34,830 bases of DNA, taken from the NCBI RefSeq assembly GCF_943914685.1, contig NZ_CALUCZ010000021.1, positions 1-34,830 on the forward strand, given 5' to 3'. Of this stretch, positions 24,315 to 32,513 are shown one piece after another. Under the pieces are notes generated by a model. That model worked only from the letters and a program-made list of their open reading frames with translations. It did no database searches and had not been told where the DNA came from. This stretch comes from an uncultured Mobiluncus sp. (GTDB taxonomy: Bacteria > Actinomycetota > Actinomycetes > Actinomycetales > Actinomycetaceae). Positions within the stretch are counted from its first letter, which is position 1. Every line of letters begins with the position of its first letter. The translations under genes were made by a program, and so were the position numbers.

Positions 24315-25352
24315 CTAAAACAGGGCATTTTCGGCCGGCGGAGTGACCCCGAGATGCTCGCAGCCTTTCGGGGTAATGGCGCGTCCGCGGTTGGTACGCA
24401 CCAAAAGGCCCTCTCGAACTAGGAACGGTTCCACGACTTCTTCAATCGTCTCGGGTTCCTCCCCGACCGACACCGCAAGGGTGTGCAAACCGACGGGCCC
24501 ACCGGCAAACCTCTCTATTACCGCCCGCAAAACACTGCGGTCCAAGCGGTCCAAGCCGAGTTCGTCGACCTCAAAAAGTTCCAAAGCACGACGAGCTGAC
24601 TCCAGGTCACAGCGCGGGTGGTCGTGCACTAGGGCGAAGTCAATGACCCGACGCAGCAGGCGGTTCGCCACCCGGGGGGTACCGCGGGAGCGACCGGCGA
24701 TTTCACCGGCTGCGTCCTCGGTAATTTCAGCACCCAGCAAACTGGCGGAACGTTTCACAATGAGAGCCAAATCCGGGGGCTGGTAAGGTTCCAGATGCGC
24801 GGTAAAACCGAAACGGTCACGCAACGGGGCTGGCAGCAGACCCGCCCGAGTCGTGGCTCCGACCAGCGTAAAGGGCGGTAGAGTGAGAGGAATCGAAGTC
24901 GCTCCCGGACCCTTGCCCACCACGACGTCGACCCGAAAATCTTCCATCGCTAGGTAGAGCATTTCTTCGGCGGGACGCGCCAACCGGTGAATTTCGTCGA
25001 TAAACAACACGTCACCCTCTTGCAGGGAGGACAGTATTGCCGCTAAATCCCCGGCGTGACCAATAGCCGGTCCGGAAGTCAGGCGCAGCGAAGACGACAT
25101 TTCCGCGGCGATAATCATCGCCAAAGTCGTCTTACCCAGCCCGGGAGGCCCCGCTAACAGAACATGGTCAGCGGCCTCACCGCGTTCTTTGGCGGCGGAA
25201 AGGACCAGTTCCAACTGGGTTTTGACGGTTTCCTGACCGATAAAATCGCTGAGCGTCTTTGGTCGCAAAGCCGCTTCCGCCGCGCGTTCCGCATCGGGAG
25301 CGGAGGAATCGACCAAACGCTGCTCGTAAGAAAAATCTGTATCTTCAGCCAC
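24315..25352 (-). CDS. ruvB: Holliday junction branch migration helicase RuvB
   Basis: A 345-residue AAA+ motor that drives branch migration with RuvA. Walker A GPPGLGKTT is at residues 68-76 and Walker B VLFIDEIHRL near 114-123. Sensor/arginine-finger region GATTRAGLLPAPLRDRFG is present, and the C-terminal winged helix includes LGLDRLDRSVL and VVEPFLVREGLL. Translation starts at GTG 25350-25352 with a GGGGAG ribosome site and overlaps the ruvA stop by 8 bases. It is last in the yebC, ruvC, ruvA, ruvB series. Confidence 0.98.
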   Translation of the reverse strand: MAEDTDFSYEQRLVDSSAPDAERAAEAALRPKTLSDFIGQETVKTQLELVLSAAKERGEAADHVLLAGPPGLGKTTLAMIIAAEMSSSLRLTSGPAIGHAGDLAAILSSLQEGDVLFIDEIHRLARPAEEMLYLAMEDFRVDVVVGKGPGATSIPLTLPPFTLVGATTRAGLLPAPLRDRFGFTAHLEPYQPPDLALIVKRSASLLGAEITEDAAGEIAGRSRGTPRVANRLLRRVIDFALVHDHPRCDLESARRALELFEVDELGLDRLDRSVLRAVIERFAGGPVGLHTLAVSVGEEPETIEEVVEPFLVREGLLVRTNRGRAITPKGCEHLGVTPPAENALF

Positions 25353-25929
25353 GTTTACTCCCCAGGTACTTCAAGGCTTCCCGCAAAGCGGTGGGGGCGT
25401 CGCTGGCCTGCACCGCGCTGACGGCTTCAGCGGCGAGGGCTTGGCTGTATCCCAGATTGTTCAGCGCTTCGACGACGGTAGAGGTGTTGAATCCGGCTGC
25501 CGTCCCCGCGGGCGTGGCCACGCCGGGAACGCCGCCGAGTTTGTCCCCGATTTCCAGAATCATTCGTTCCGCAGATTTCTTGCCCACTCCGGGAATACTT
25601 TGCAAGGTGGCCACGTCACTGTTAGCCACCGCCGCCGCCAAAGCCTCGGGGCTCAACACTGACAGGGCGGCCAGACCGAGCTTGGGACCTATCCCCTTGA
25701 CCTGCATCAAAGTCGCGAAAGTATCACGTTCTGAGGCCGTGGCAAATCCATAGAGAGTGAGGGAATCTTCGCGAACCACCAGGTAGGTTTGCACCGTGGC
25801 GACCGTTTCGGGAACTAAAGTTGCCAGAGTGTTGGGGGTGGCAAAAAACTCCAGTCCCAGTCCCCCCGCCAGCACGGTGGCGCGGTCCAGCGTCTTGGAG
25901 ACGACTTCCCCTTTAATTATCGAAATCAC
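25345..25929 (-). CDS. ruvA: Holliday junction DNA-binding protein RuvA
   Basis: A 194-residue protein that forms tetramers on four-way junctions and loads RuvB. The N-terminal OB domain begins MISIIKGEVVSK. Two helix-hairpin-helix motifs are visible (LMQVKGIGPKLGLAAL and LQSIPGVGKKSAERMIL). The small C-terminal RuvB-binding domain contains EALNNLGYSQALAAEAV. GTG start at 25927-25929 with a GAGG ribosome site 7 bases upstream. It overlaps ruvB and lies 36 bases after ruvC. Confidence 0.97.
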   Translation of the reverse strand: MISIIKGEVVSKTLDRATVLAGGLGLEFFATPNTLATLVPETVATVQTYLVVREDSLTLYGFATASERDTFATLMQVKGIGPKLGLAALSVLSPEALAAAVANSDVATLQSIPGVGKKSAERMILEIGDKLGGVPGVATPAGTAAGFNTSTVVEALNNLGYSQALAAEAVSAVQASDAPTALREALKYLGSKRG

Positions 25930-25965
25930 AGATTGTCCTCGCGGTTAGAAATTCGAACATTTGTA

Positions 25966-26607
25966 CTATAGCGGTTTCTGGCGCCGTCGCGGATCCACCG
26001 CGCCGGAACGTCGAGTTTTTGCCTCCGCTTCCGCCCACAAGCGTTGGGCGGCGGTCAAGTGGGTTCCGGCCGGAGTTTTCACTTTTCCGCTCAGGCTGAC
26101 GCTAAAGTCGCCGTCTGAACCAGCACCAAGAATCCCCGTACCACGCCAGGCTTGGGTGATGGCAATAGCCAACGCGTCCGCCGCGTCGGCGGGTTTCGGA
26201 GGTTTATCCAACCGCAGGATCCGCGCCACCATGGCTTGCACCTGCGCTTTCGAGGCGCTCCCGTTGCCGCTCACGGCCGCTTTCACCTCCGAGGGAGTGT
26301 GTACCGCCACGGGCAGACCTTGCCGGGCAGCCTCGACCATCGCGATTCCCATAGCCTGCATCGTGGTAGCCACGGATTGACGATTTTCTTTCGCAAAAGG
26401 GCGCTCCAGAGCCACGATGTCCGGCTGAAAGCGGGCGATTGCCTCCGCTATGCCCTGCGAAATTTTCAGCAGTCGAAACTGCGTAGCAGTGTTCGGGTCG
26501 CTGCGCACCACATCGACATAAACCAAAGTGCACTGCCGGCTCGTGTCAAAGTCAACGACCCCGATACCACACCTAGTGATACCGGGGTCGATGCCCAAAA
26601 CTCTCAT
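25966..26607 (-). CDS. ruvC: Holliday junction resolvase RuvC
   Basis: A 213-residue endonuclease that cuts Holliday junctions symmetrically. The RNase H-like active site residues are visible: Asp7 (LGIDPGIT), Glu in ALERPF, and the Asp pair in PADAADALAIAI. The C-terminus extends about 40 residues beyond the E. coli protein and ends in a basic stretch (RRRQKPL). The start is ATG 26605-26607, 8 bases after the yebC stop, with a weak GAAGAG ribosome site that overlaps the yebC end. The yebC, ruvC, ruvA, ruvB order is the common bacterial arrangement. Confidence 0.97.
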   Translation of the reverse strand: MRVLGIDPGITRCGIGVVDFDTSRQCTLVYVDVVRSDPNTATQFRLLKISQGIAEAIARFQPDIVALERPFAKENRQSVATTMQAMGIAMVEAARQGLPVAVHTPSEVKAAVSGNGSASKAQVQAMVARILRLDKPPKPADAADALAIAITQAWRGTGILGAGSDGDFSVSLSGKVKTPAGTHLTAAQRLWAEAEAKTRRSGAVDPRRRQKPL

Positions 26608-26615
26608 GAAGATGT

Positions 26616-27377
26616 TTACTCTTCGGCTTCGTATTGCGCGATGACGTCGTCGGAGGCGTCGCCGTTCATAAACACGTTCTGAACGTCGTCGCTGTCGTCA
26701 AGAGCGTCAAACAGGCGCATGACCTTGCGGTAGGCCTCGAGATCAAGGTCAACCTTAACCGAGGGAACGAACTGGGATTCGGCCGAATCGTAGTCAATCC
26801 CCGCGTCCTGCAAAGCGGTTCGCACTGCCACCAAATCTGCCGGTTCGGTTTCGATAATAAAGAGTTCACCAGCATCTTCCACGTCATCGGCGCCGGCCGC
26901 CAGCACCGCGTCAAGAATCTTGTCCTCGTCCAAGCCGTCGACTTTAGCGACTTCGATGACCCCGCGGCGGGCGAACTGATAGGACACCGAGCCGGAATCA
27001 GCCATGTTGCCACCGTTGCGACTAAAGATGGTACGCACTTCGGACACAGCGCGATTCTTATTATCGGTCAGGCACTCCACAATGAAACCCACGCCGCTGG
27101 GGCCGTAACCTTCATAGGTGATGGACTGCCAGTCGGCACCGCCCGATTCAGCGCCGGAACCGCGTTTCACCGCGCGGTCGATGTTATCCGCGGGAACGGA
27201 AGATTTCTTAGCTTTCTGAATCGCGTCAAAAAGGGTCGGATTGCCGGCAGGATCACCGCCGCCGGTGCGCGCCGCCACTTCGATGTTCTTAATCAGGCGC
27301 GCAAACAGCTTGCCGCGCTTGGCGTCAATGGCAGCTTTCTTGTGCTTGGTAGTGGCCCATTTTGAGTGACCCGACAT
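26616..27377 (-). CDS. yebC: YebC/PmpR family protein (TACO1-like)
   Basis: A 253-residue protein that begins MSGHSKWATTKHKKAAIDAK, the family signature. The three-domain layout includes GYGPSGVGFIVECLTDNKNR and SVSYQFARRGVIEV. YebC-type proteins were described as transcription regulators; more recent work on some members links them to translation of polyproline stretches, so the annotation as a regulator is not certain. A strong AAGGAGAT ribosome site stands 6 bases before the ATG. The gene heads the ruv unit. Confidence 0.96.
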   Translation of the reverse strand: MSGHSKWATTKHKKAAIDAKRGKLFARLIKNIEVAARTGGGDPAGNPTLFDAIQKAKKSSVPADNIDRAVKRGSGAESGGADWQSITYEGYGPSGVGFIVECLTDNKNRAVSEVRTIFSRNGGNMADSGSVSYQFARRGVIEVAKVDGLDEDKILDAVLAAGADDVEDAGELFIIETEPADLVAVRTALQDAGIDYDSAESQFVPSVKVDLDLEAYRKVMRLFDALDDSDDVQNVFMNGDASDDVIAQYEAEE

Positions 27378-27415
27378 TGGTGTATCTCCTTAAACTTCTT
27401 GCCTATAACGAAGAC

Positions 27416-27421
27416 ATTTTA
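27416..27421 (-). promoter_or_regulatory. Candidate -10 box of yebC-ruvCAB
   Basis: TAAAAT on the minus strand (five of six consensus bases) would start transcription about 30 bases before the yebC ATG. No clear -35 box is present at normal spacing. Confidence 0.35.
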
Positions 27422-27445
27422 ATAAAACAATCCTCGCATCGTCTA

Positions 27446-27487
27446 ACTGAGGTTACCGCAAATCCGACTTAATTCCCGAACCTCAGT
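27446..27487. repeat. 9-bp inverted repeat between sdaA and yebC
   Basis: ACTGAGGTT (27446-27454) and AACCTCAGT (27479-27487) are perfect inverted copies 24 bases apart. They lie 40 bases past the sdaA stop and upstream of the proposed yebC -10 box. No U-tract follows. It could be a weak sdaA terminator or an operator; neither is shown. Confidence 0.55.
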
Positions 27488-27526
27488 CGTGACAAATCCA
27501 AATTTCAGCCCTCGAGCGAACCTTTC

Positions 27527-28966
27527 TCAGCATTCCACTACGTTGACCGCCAGTCCCCCGGTGGCGGTTTCTTTGTATTTTGAGCTCATATCCAAGCCGG
27601 TCTCGTACATAGTTTCGATGACTTCGTCAAAGCTGACTCGATGTGTTCCGTCTCCCCACAGGCTCATGCGGGCCGCGTTGATGGCGTGAACTGCGGCGAT
27701 AGCATTGCGCTCGATACAGGGCACCTGCACCAGTCCCCCGATAGGATCGCAGGTCAGGCCCAGATTATGCTCCATCGCGATTTCAGCCGCATTTTCAATC
27801 TGATGGGGGCTGCCCCCCAGTGCCGCCGCCAAGCCTCCCGCAGCCATCGCCGCCGCGGATCCGACTTCGCCTTGGCAGCCGACTTCCGCCCCGGCCACGG
27901 AGGCGTTCGTTTTAATGATTCCGCCCACAGCTCCGGCTACCGTCAGGTAGTCCCGTTGTGCCGGACCGCATTTCGTTTCCACTTCGGGACAAAACCACTG
28001 CAGATAGCGTCCCACCGCGGCCACGATACCCGCCGAGCCGTTCGTGGGGGCTCGCACCACCATTCCGCCAGCCGCGTTTTCCTCGTTTACTGACAGCGCC
28101 CACAGGTTCACCCAATCCATCGCCCGCATGGGGTCTTGGGCGAAACTGCGCCAAATAGCGGGAGTTCCGGGCTTGCCGTCACGAGCCCGCAAGTGAGTGA
28201 ACAGCCGGTGGGCTCGGCGCGGCACGGATAACCCGCCCGGCAGAATGGCCTCCGTGTTCGCGCAGCCGTTATCGATGCATTTGTTCATCATCTTGCGCAA
28301 ATTGTCCAGTCCATGTCCTAACTCCGCCCGGGTCATGCGGCTTAACTCGTTGGCACGCACCAGGTCGCCGAGGGATTTGCCCTCGCTTTGCGCCAGTTGC
28401 AAAAGGTCGTCCATAGAGTTGTACGGGTAGGGTACGGCAGTTGCGGCGGCGCTTTCGTCTAGCGAGGTCAGCTCTCCGGGTTCACCGAAATCCGCCTCGT
28501 CACGGGTGACGAACCCCCCGCCTATCGAATAGTAGCGTTTCGAAAAAGTGACCCGGGCGTCGTCGTAGGCTCGAATCACCAATGAATTCGCGTGGAACGG
28601 AGCGATTGTTTGCGGTCGAAACAGCAAATCCCGTTCAAAACAGAACGGCACCGTCGACCCGCCCGGCAAGACTAGTGACCCCTCGGGAGTCACCGCATCT
28701 AACAGACGCGCCACCCCACCAGGCTGGACCGTAGCCGGAACGAAACCGGAGAGCCCACACAGCACTGCGCCATCGCTGAGGTGTCCGCGGCCGGTAGCCC
28801 CCAAAGAACCCTGGAGCTCAATCTCCAGACGCTGGAAAGGCTGCCCGGAATCAAGCAATAATGCCGCGAAATCCGCACCGGCCCGCATCGGACCGACGGT
28901 GTGCGATGCGGAGGGACCGACACCGACTTGGATAACATCGAACACGGAAAGCGAGGAAGCGAGCAT
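27527..28966 (-). CDS. sdaA: L-serine ammonia-lyase (iron-sulfur L-serine dehydratase), single-chain
   Basis: A 479-residue enzyme that deaminates L-serine to pyruvate with a 4Fe-4S cluster. The N-terminal beta domain begins MLASSLSVFDVIQVGVGPSA and contains SHTVGPMRAG. The C-terminal alpha domain has the three cluster cysteines in EVGCQGEVGS, GLTCDPIGG and VPCIERNA. The last residue is Cys (NVVEC), matching the 'tail-in-mouth' arrangement described for Legionella, where the C-terminal Cys fills the fourth cluster position. The longest frame starts at 29056, but ATG 28964-28966 fits the family N-terminus. There is no ribosome site, and a TAGAAT -10 box lies 8 bases upstream, so a leaderless mRNA is likely. 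The gene sits between yebC and the pdx genes, breaking their usual linkage. Confidence 0.95.
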   Translation of the reverse strand: MLASSLSVFDVIQVGVGPSASHTVGPMRAGADFAALLLDSGQPFQRLEIELQGSLGATGRGHLSDGAVLCGLSGFVPATVQPGGVARLLDAVTPEGSLVLPGGSTVPFCFERDLLFRPQTIAPFHANSLVIRAYDDARVTFSKRYYSIGGGFVTRDEADFGEPGELTSLDESAAATAVPYPYNSMDDLLQLAQSEGKSLGDLVRANELSRMTRAELGHGLDNLRKMMNKCIDNGCANTEAILPGGLSVPRRAHRLFTHLRARDGKPGTPAIWRSFAQDPMRAMDWVNLWALSVNEENAAGGMVVRAPTNGSAGIVAAVGRYLQWFCPEVETKCGPAQRDYLTVAGAVGGIIKTNASVAGAEVGCQGEVGSAAAMAAGGLAAALGGSPHQIENAAEIAMEHNLGLTCDPIGGLVQVPCIERNAIAAVHAINAARMSLWGDGTHRVSFDEVIETMYETGLDMSSKYKETATGGLAVNVVEC

Positions 28967-28974
28967 AAATATAA

Positions 28975-28980
28975 ATTCTA
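28975..28980 (-). promoter_or_regulatory. sdaA: Candidate -10 box of sdaA
   Basis: TAGAAT on the minus strand stands 8 bases before the sdaA ATG, the same hexamer and nearly the same placement as at rel. Transcription would start at or beside the start codon. A short palindrome GATTA-C-TAATC lies at 29017-29027. Confidence 0.4.
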
Positions 28981-29144
28981 GCCCGAAAGCGGCCCCCGGG
29001 ATAGCACCACTCTGTTGATTACTAATCTGGTAACGCCAAGCGCACGCCTCTATCACCAGTCAACCTAGCGCACTACGCTCAGGGAAACCGTGACTATGTA
29101 GGCCCAGCCCTAGTCTTTGACCGGGCACCAAACGTTTAACCGGT

Positions 29145-29777
29145 TTAGTGGCGTTTCCCGACGGTGCCTTCGCTGATTTCGGGGCAGGTTCCGTCCCAGC
29201 CTCGTGCCCAGCCACGAGCTAGGGAAACCAAATCCAGCGGGTAAACCACCGCCCCGTCAGCTATTTCGCACTGTAAAGCGTCGAGGTCCCACCATTTCAG
29301 TTCATCTAAAACTTCCCGTTCGACTTCAGTAAACCCATCACGTACAAACACGGGTGACCCGGGAAGTCTAGTGAGATAGAAAAGTTCGTCCTGACGGCAG
29401 GTCAGCGCGTGAAAGTCGAAGGTGGCGTGACGGCGCAGCACCGGTCCAACCAGCGCATCTGGATTCAGGCGGTAGCCCGTTTCTTCAAAGAACTCCCGCA
29501 CGGCCCCGTCTCTAGGGTCCTCCCCCGGCTCCAGTCCGCCCCCGACGGTAAACCACCACCAGTGCTCGAAGTCTGAAAAATCATGCCCGCGCAGCAACAG
29601 CAGTTCATCGTGGCTGTTGAACGCCACGACTCGGGCTGCTTGGCGATGGTAATATCCAGCCTCGTCACGGGGCCATTCTTTCAGGAAATAGTCGTCAATA
29701 GAGGTTTCGGTGTCGTTGTCAGGTCCAGCGACCGGCTCAGTTTCGCTGCGTCCGCGTGAGCGCAAAACCTCGTCCAT
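29145..29777 (-). CDS. Nudix hydrolase
   Basis: A 210-residue protein with an exact Nudix box, G80-x5-E86-x7-R94-E95-F96-x-E98-E99-x-G101-Y102, which binds the metal for cleaving nucleoside diphosphates linked to another group. The segment before it (ARVVAFNSHDELLLLRG) and the aromatic EHWWWFTVGGG are typical of the fold. An N-terminal extension of about 40 charged residues and a C-terminal tail flank the domain. The substrate cannot be told from sequence. A GAGAGGA ribosome site precedes the ATG. It begins 30 bases after the pdxT stop, so it is likely read with the pdx genes. Confidence 0.9.
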   Translation of the reverse strand: MDEVLRSRGRSETEPVAGPDNDTETSIDDYFLKEWPRDEAGYYHRQAARVVAFNSHDELLLLRGHDFSDFEHWWWFTVGGGLEPGEDPRDGAVREFFEETGYRLNPDALVGPVLRRHATFDFHALTCRQDELFYLTRLPGSPVFVRDGFTEVEREVLDELKWWDLDALQCEIADGAVVYPLDLVSLARGWARGWDGTCPEISEGTVGKRH

Positions 29778-29807
29778 GACCTGTCCTCTCGCCTTTTCCG
29801 TGTCGTC

Positions 29808-30434
29808 TCAGTTGGTTTGAGTTTTCACAAGGTCCAGGAAGTAGCGGTGTACTCTCAGGTCGTCGGTGACTTCGGGGTGGAATGAGGTCGCCAGCAAGGG
29901 GCCTTGGCGGACCGCCACCACTCGCGGAGCCGACTGCGGGGTCTGCTGCCAGGTCGAGAGTACTTCCACCCCCGGTCCGACCGATTCAACCCAGGGGGCA
30001 CGAATGAATACGGCCGGGAGGGGCTGGTCGCCACCAAAGGAACCGGGGTCGACGAAACTTTGCGCCGAATCGACTTGCCGGCCAAACGCGTTGCGCCGCA
30101 CGACCACGTCCAGTCCGCCCAGAGTTTCTTGCCCCTCGATTCCGTCGACGATGTGGTCCGCCAGCATAATCATGCCCGCGCAGCTGCCATAGATGGCCTT
30201 GCCACTATGGACAAAGGCTTTCAGCGGGTCGAACAAGTCGAAAGCCCGCGCCAACTTGTACATGGTGGTCGATTCCCCACCGGGAATAATCAAACCGTCC
30301 AAATCCTGCAGGTGAGAGGCGACTTTCACCTCCACCGGCACGGCTCCCAGTGCGCGCAAAGCCCGCGCGTGCTCGACCACCGAACCCTGCAGAGCGAGGA
30401 CGCCCACGCGCCATTGATTTTGCTCCAAAGTCAT
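29808..30434 (-). CDS. pdxT: Pyridoxal 5'-phosphate synthase glutaminase subunit PdxT
   Basis: A 208-residue class I glutamine amidotransferase that supplies ammonia to PdxS. The family start is seen as VGVLALQGSVVEHARAL. The oxyanion segment is GLIIPGGESTTMYKL, the catalytic Cys is in YGSCAGMIML, and the His-Glu pair is in TSFHPEVTDD. The ATG at 30432-30434 follows GAGAAAAGG closely, so the start may be slightly off. It lies 43 bases after pdxS. The product forms the ribose-5-phosphate-dependent (DXP-independent) PLP synthase with PdxS. Confidence 0.96.
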   Translation of the reverse strand: MTLEQNQWRVGVLALQGSVVEHARALRALGAVPVEVKVASHLQDLDGLIIPGGESTTMYKLARAFDLFDPLKAFVHSGKAIYGSCAGMIMLADHIVDGIEGQETLGGLDVVVRRNAFGRQVDSAQSFVDPGSFGGDQPLPAVFIRAPWVESVGPGVEVLSTWQQTPQSAPRVVAVRQGPLLATSFHPEVTDDLRVHRYFLDLVKTQTN

Positions 30435-30477
30435 CCTTTTCTCTGGCGTTTTTGGTAAAAGTCAGTAATACCGCGGA

Positions 30478-31377
30478 TTACCAACCGCGCTGAGCTAGGC
30501 GCGCGTCGTCAGGAATGTCGTGAACGTTGATGCCGACCATAGCTTCGCCCAAGGAACGAGACACCTCAGCGACGACTTCCGGCTCGTTGTAGCGGGCCGT
30601 AGCTTTCACAATCGCCGCCGCGCGTTTCGCCGGATCGCCTGACTTAAAGATGCCGGAACCCACGAACACGCCCTCGGAACCCAACTGCATCATCAATGCC
30701 GCGTCAGCCGGAGTGGCGATACCGCCCGCGGTGAACAGCACGACCGGCAGTTTCCCGGTTTCCGCGACCTCTTTGACCAGCGGATAGGGTGCCTGCAATT
30801 CCTTGGCGGCGTCAAACAGCTCATCGGGACGCATGGTGGTCAAGCGGTTGATCTGCGAAGTCATGGTGCGCATATGGGTTACCGCGTTGGACACGTCCCC
30901 GGTACCGGCTTCGCCCTTGGAACGAATCATGGCCGCGCCCTCGCTGATACGGCGCAAAGCCTCACCGAGGTTGGTGGCTCCACACACGAAAGGCACGGTG
31001 AAATCCCACTTGTTGATGTGATGCTTGTAGTCCGCCGGGGTCAAAACTTCGGACTCATCGATGTAGTCCACCCCCAGGCTCTGTAACACTTGGGCCTCCG
31101 CAAAGTGACCAATCCGGGCTTTGGCCATCACGGGAATAGACACCGCGTTGATGATGCCGTCAATCAAATCTGGGTCGCTCATACGCGCGACGCCGCCTTC
31201 GGCGCGAATATCCGCCGGAACACGCTCCAAAGCCATCACCGCCACGGCACCGGCATCTTGGGCAATCTTGGCCTGCTCCGCGTTGACGACGTCCATAATG
31301 ACACCGCCCTTGAGCATCTGAGCCATGCCCCGCTTCACCAAATCAGTCCCGGTTCCTTGCGCCAGTTGATCAGACAT
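30478..31377 (-). CDS. pdxS: Pyridoxal 5'-phosphate synthase subunit PdxS
   Basis: A 299-residue (beta/alpha)8 enzyme that builds PLP from ribose 5-phosphate, glyceraldehyde 3-phosphate and ammonia from PdxT. The catalytic Asp is in KGGVIMDVVN, the first lysine in IPVMAKARIGH and the second in IRSKGEAGTGD. Length and motifs match the family closely. A GAAGG ribosome site stands 4 bases before the ATG. A TAAAAT box just upstream suggests its own promoter in addition to read-through from ybaK. In this window sdaA is also PLP-free, so no direct enzyme user of PLP is adjacent. Confidence 0.98.
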   Translation of the reverse strand: MSDQLAQGTGTDLVKRGMAQMLKGGVIMDVVNAEQAKIAQDAGAVAVMALERVPADIRAEGGVARMSDPDLIDGIINAVSIPVMAKARIGHFAEAQVLQSLGVDYIDESEVLTPADYKHHINKWDFTVPFVCGATNLGEALRRISEGAAMIRSKGEAGTGDVSNAVTHMRTMTSQINRLTTMRPDELFDAAKELQAPYPLVKEVAETGKLPVVLFTAGGIATPADAALMMQLGSEGVFVGSGIFKSGDPAKRAAAIVKATARYNEPEVVAEVSRSLGEAMVGINVHDIPDDARLAQRGW

Positions 31378-31428
31378 TTTGCCTTCTTTCCTTGTTCAAA
31401 TTCTGGTTACGATTTCTCAGTCGTCCCC

Positions 31429-31434
31429 ATTTTA
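31429..31434 (-). promoter_or_regulatory. Candidate -10 box of pdxS-pdxT
   Basis: TAAAAT on the minus strand lies directly after the ybaK stop and 51 bases upstream of the pdxS start. No good -35 box is seen. If real, it gives the pdx genes a promoter independent of thrS. Confidence 0.3.
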
Positions 31435-31438
31435 GCGA

Positions 31439-31912
31439 TTACTGCACGATATCGGCGAAACCGGCCGACACCACTTGTGCCAAATCCTGAGGATTGACCA
31501 CAATTTGCCGACCACGCAACCCTGCCGAGACGTAGAACTTATCGTGCAAAACGGCGGTTTCTTCGATGACGGTGGGGAACAATTTTTTCATTCCCAACGG
31601 GGAGCAACCCCCGCGGATATACCCCGTCACCTCCCGCAGCGTCCGCCAATTGATGAGCTGGACATGTTTCACGCCGAAGTGCGCGGCGGTCTTTTTCAAA
31701 TCCAGTTCGGCATCGGCGGGAACAACCGCGACATAGTGTCCGCCCTGCCCGTCCTCCAACACCAGGGTCTTGTAGATGAGTTCGGCGGAAATCCCCAAGA
31801 CTTCCGCGGTGTGCAGTGCGCCAATTTCGCCGTCCGTGGGGTAGCTCGAGGTTTCATAAGCTATCCCGGCGCTGTCCAGCAGTCGCATTGCGTTGGTCTT
31901 GGTGGTTTTCAT
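31439..31912 (-). CDS. ybaK: Cys-tRNA(Pro)/Cys-tRNA(Cys) deacylase YbaK
   Basis: A 157-residue trans-editing enzyme that hydrolyses Cys mischarged on tRNA-Pro. The YbaK/EbsC signature is clear: AELIYKTLVLEDGQGG, in which the Lys is the conserved active-site residue, and GGCSPLGMKKLFPTVIEETA. The frame remains open to a TTG at 31936. The ATG at 31910-31912 gives the usual short N-terminus (MKTTKTNAMRLLDSAGIAYE), although no strong ribosome site is present and the ATG seven codons later is also possible. It sits between the HIT gene and pdxS; I do not recall it in the corresponding mycobacterial block. Confidence 0.93.
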   Translation of the reverse strand: MKTTKTNAMRLLDSAGIAYETSSYPTDGEIGALHTAEVLGISAELIYKTLVLEDGQGGHYVAVVPADAELDLKKTAAHFGVKHVQLINWRTLREVTGYIRGGCSPLGMKKLFPTVIEETAVLHDKFYVSAGLRGRQIVVNPQDLAQVVSAGFADIVQ

Positions 31913-31954
31913 CGTAATTGAGCTGCAGTTTCTCAAGTCCCGTGCCGAGAGGTT

Positions 31955-32512
31955 TCAGATTTCGCGCGGCTGCCAGTCGCCGAACGCCTCAGCCAAGACC
32001 TGGCGGGTCTGGCCCAACAGTTCCGGGACGGCTTTCGTGCGCGCCACGATGGGAAAGAAATTCGCGTCCCCCGCCCAGCGCGGCACAATATGTTGATGCA
32101 GGTGTCCCGCGATTCCGGCGCCCGCGACCGCGCCCTGATTCATTCCCAGGTTAAAGCCTTGCGGCGCTTTGACCTGGCGAATAACCTCCATAGTATGCGC
32201 GGTCAGCTCACCGAATTCGATGCGCTCAGCAAAGTCCAAATCGGTGTAGTCAGGAACGTGCCGGTAGGGCAGGACCAAAACATGACCGGGATTGTAGGGA
32301 AACAGGTTCATCACCACGAAGCAAGTCTTGCCCCGATACACAATCAGGTTCTGTTCGTCGTCCCCTTTCGGGCCCTCGCAAAACGGGCACGCTTTCACGT
32401 CACGATGTGGCCCATCGTCGATGTACACCATGCGGTGCGGCGTCCACAAGCGCTCCAGCCCATCAGTCTGCGCGCCGAAGTTTTCGCTTGATTCCGCGGG
32501 TAGGTCATTCAT
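31955..32512 (-). CDS. HIT-family hydrolase/phosphorylase (Ap4A-type)
   Basis: A 185-residue histidine triad protein. The triad HLHQHIVPRW places His at residues 137, 139 and 141. An N-terminal CPFC (42-45) is present, and the conserved NLFPYNPGHVLVLPYRH leads into the fold. The actinobacterial relative next to thrS, Rv2613c, was characterised as a diadenosine tetraphosphate phosphorylase, so turnover of Ap4A is a reasonable guess. That would fit beside thrS, because aminoacyl-tRNA synthetases make Ap4A. It starts 2 bases after the thrS stop, with AGGA inside the end of thrS, so it is coupled to it. Confidence 0.92.
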   Translation of the reverse strand: MNDLPAESSENFGAQTDGLERLWTPHRMVYIDDGPHRDVKACPFCEGPKGDDEQNLIVYRGKTCFVVMNLFPYNPGHVLVLPYRHVPDYTDLDFAERIEFGELTAHTMEVIRQVKAPQGFNLGMNQGAVAGAGIAGHLHQHIVPRWAGDANFFPIVARTKAVPELLGQTRQVLAEAFGDWQPREI

Positions 32513-32513
32513 G

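Noticed and set aside
24244..24315. N-terminal extension of YajC by 24 residues
   Set aside because: It begins at the ruvB stop, lacks a ribosome site, and the inner GTG has AAGGAAGG at ideal spacing.
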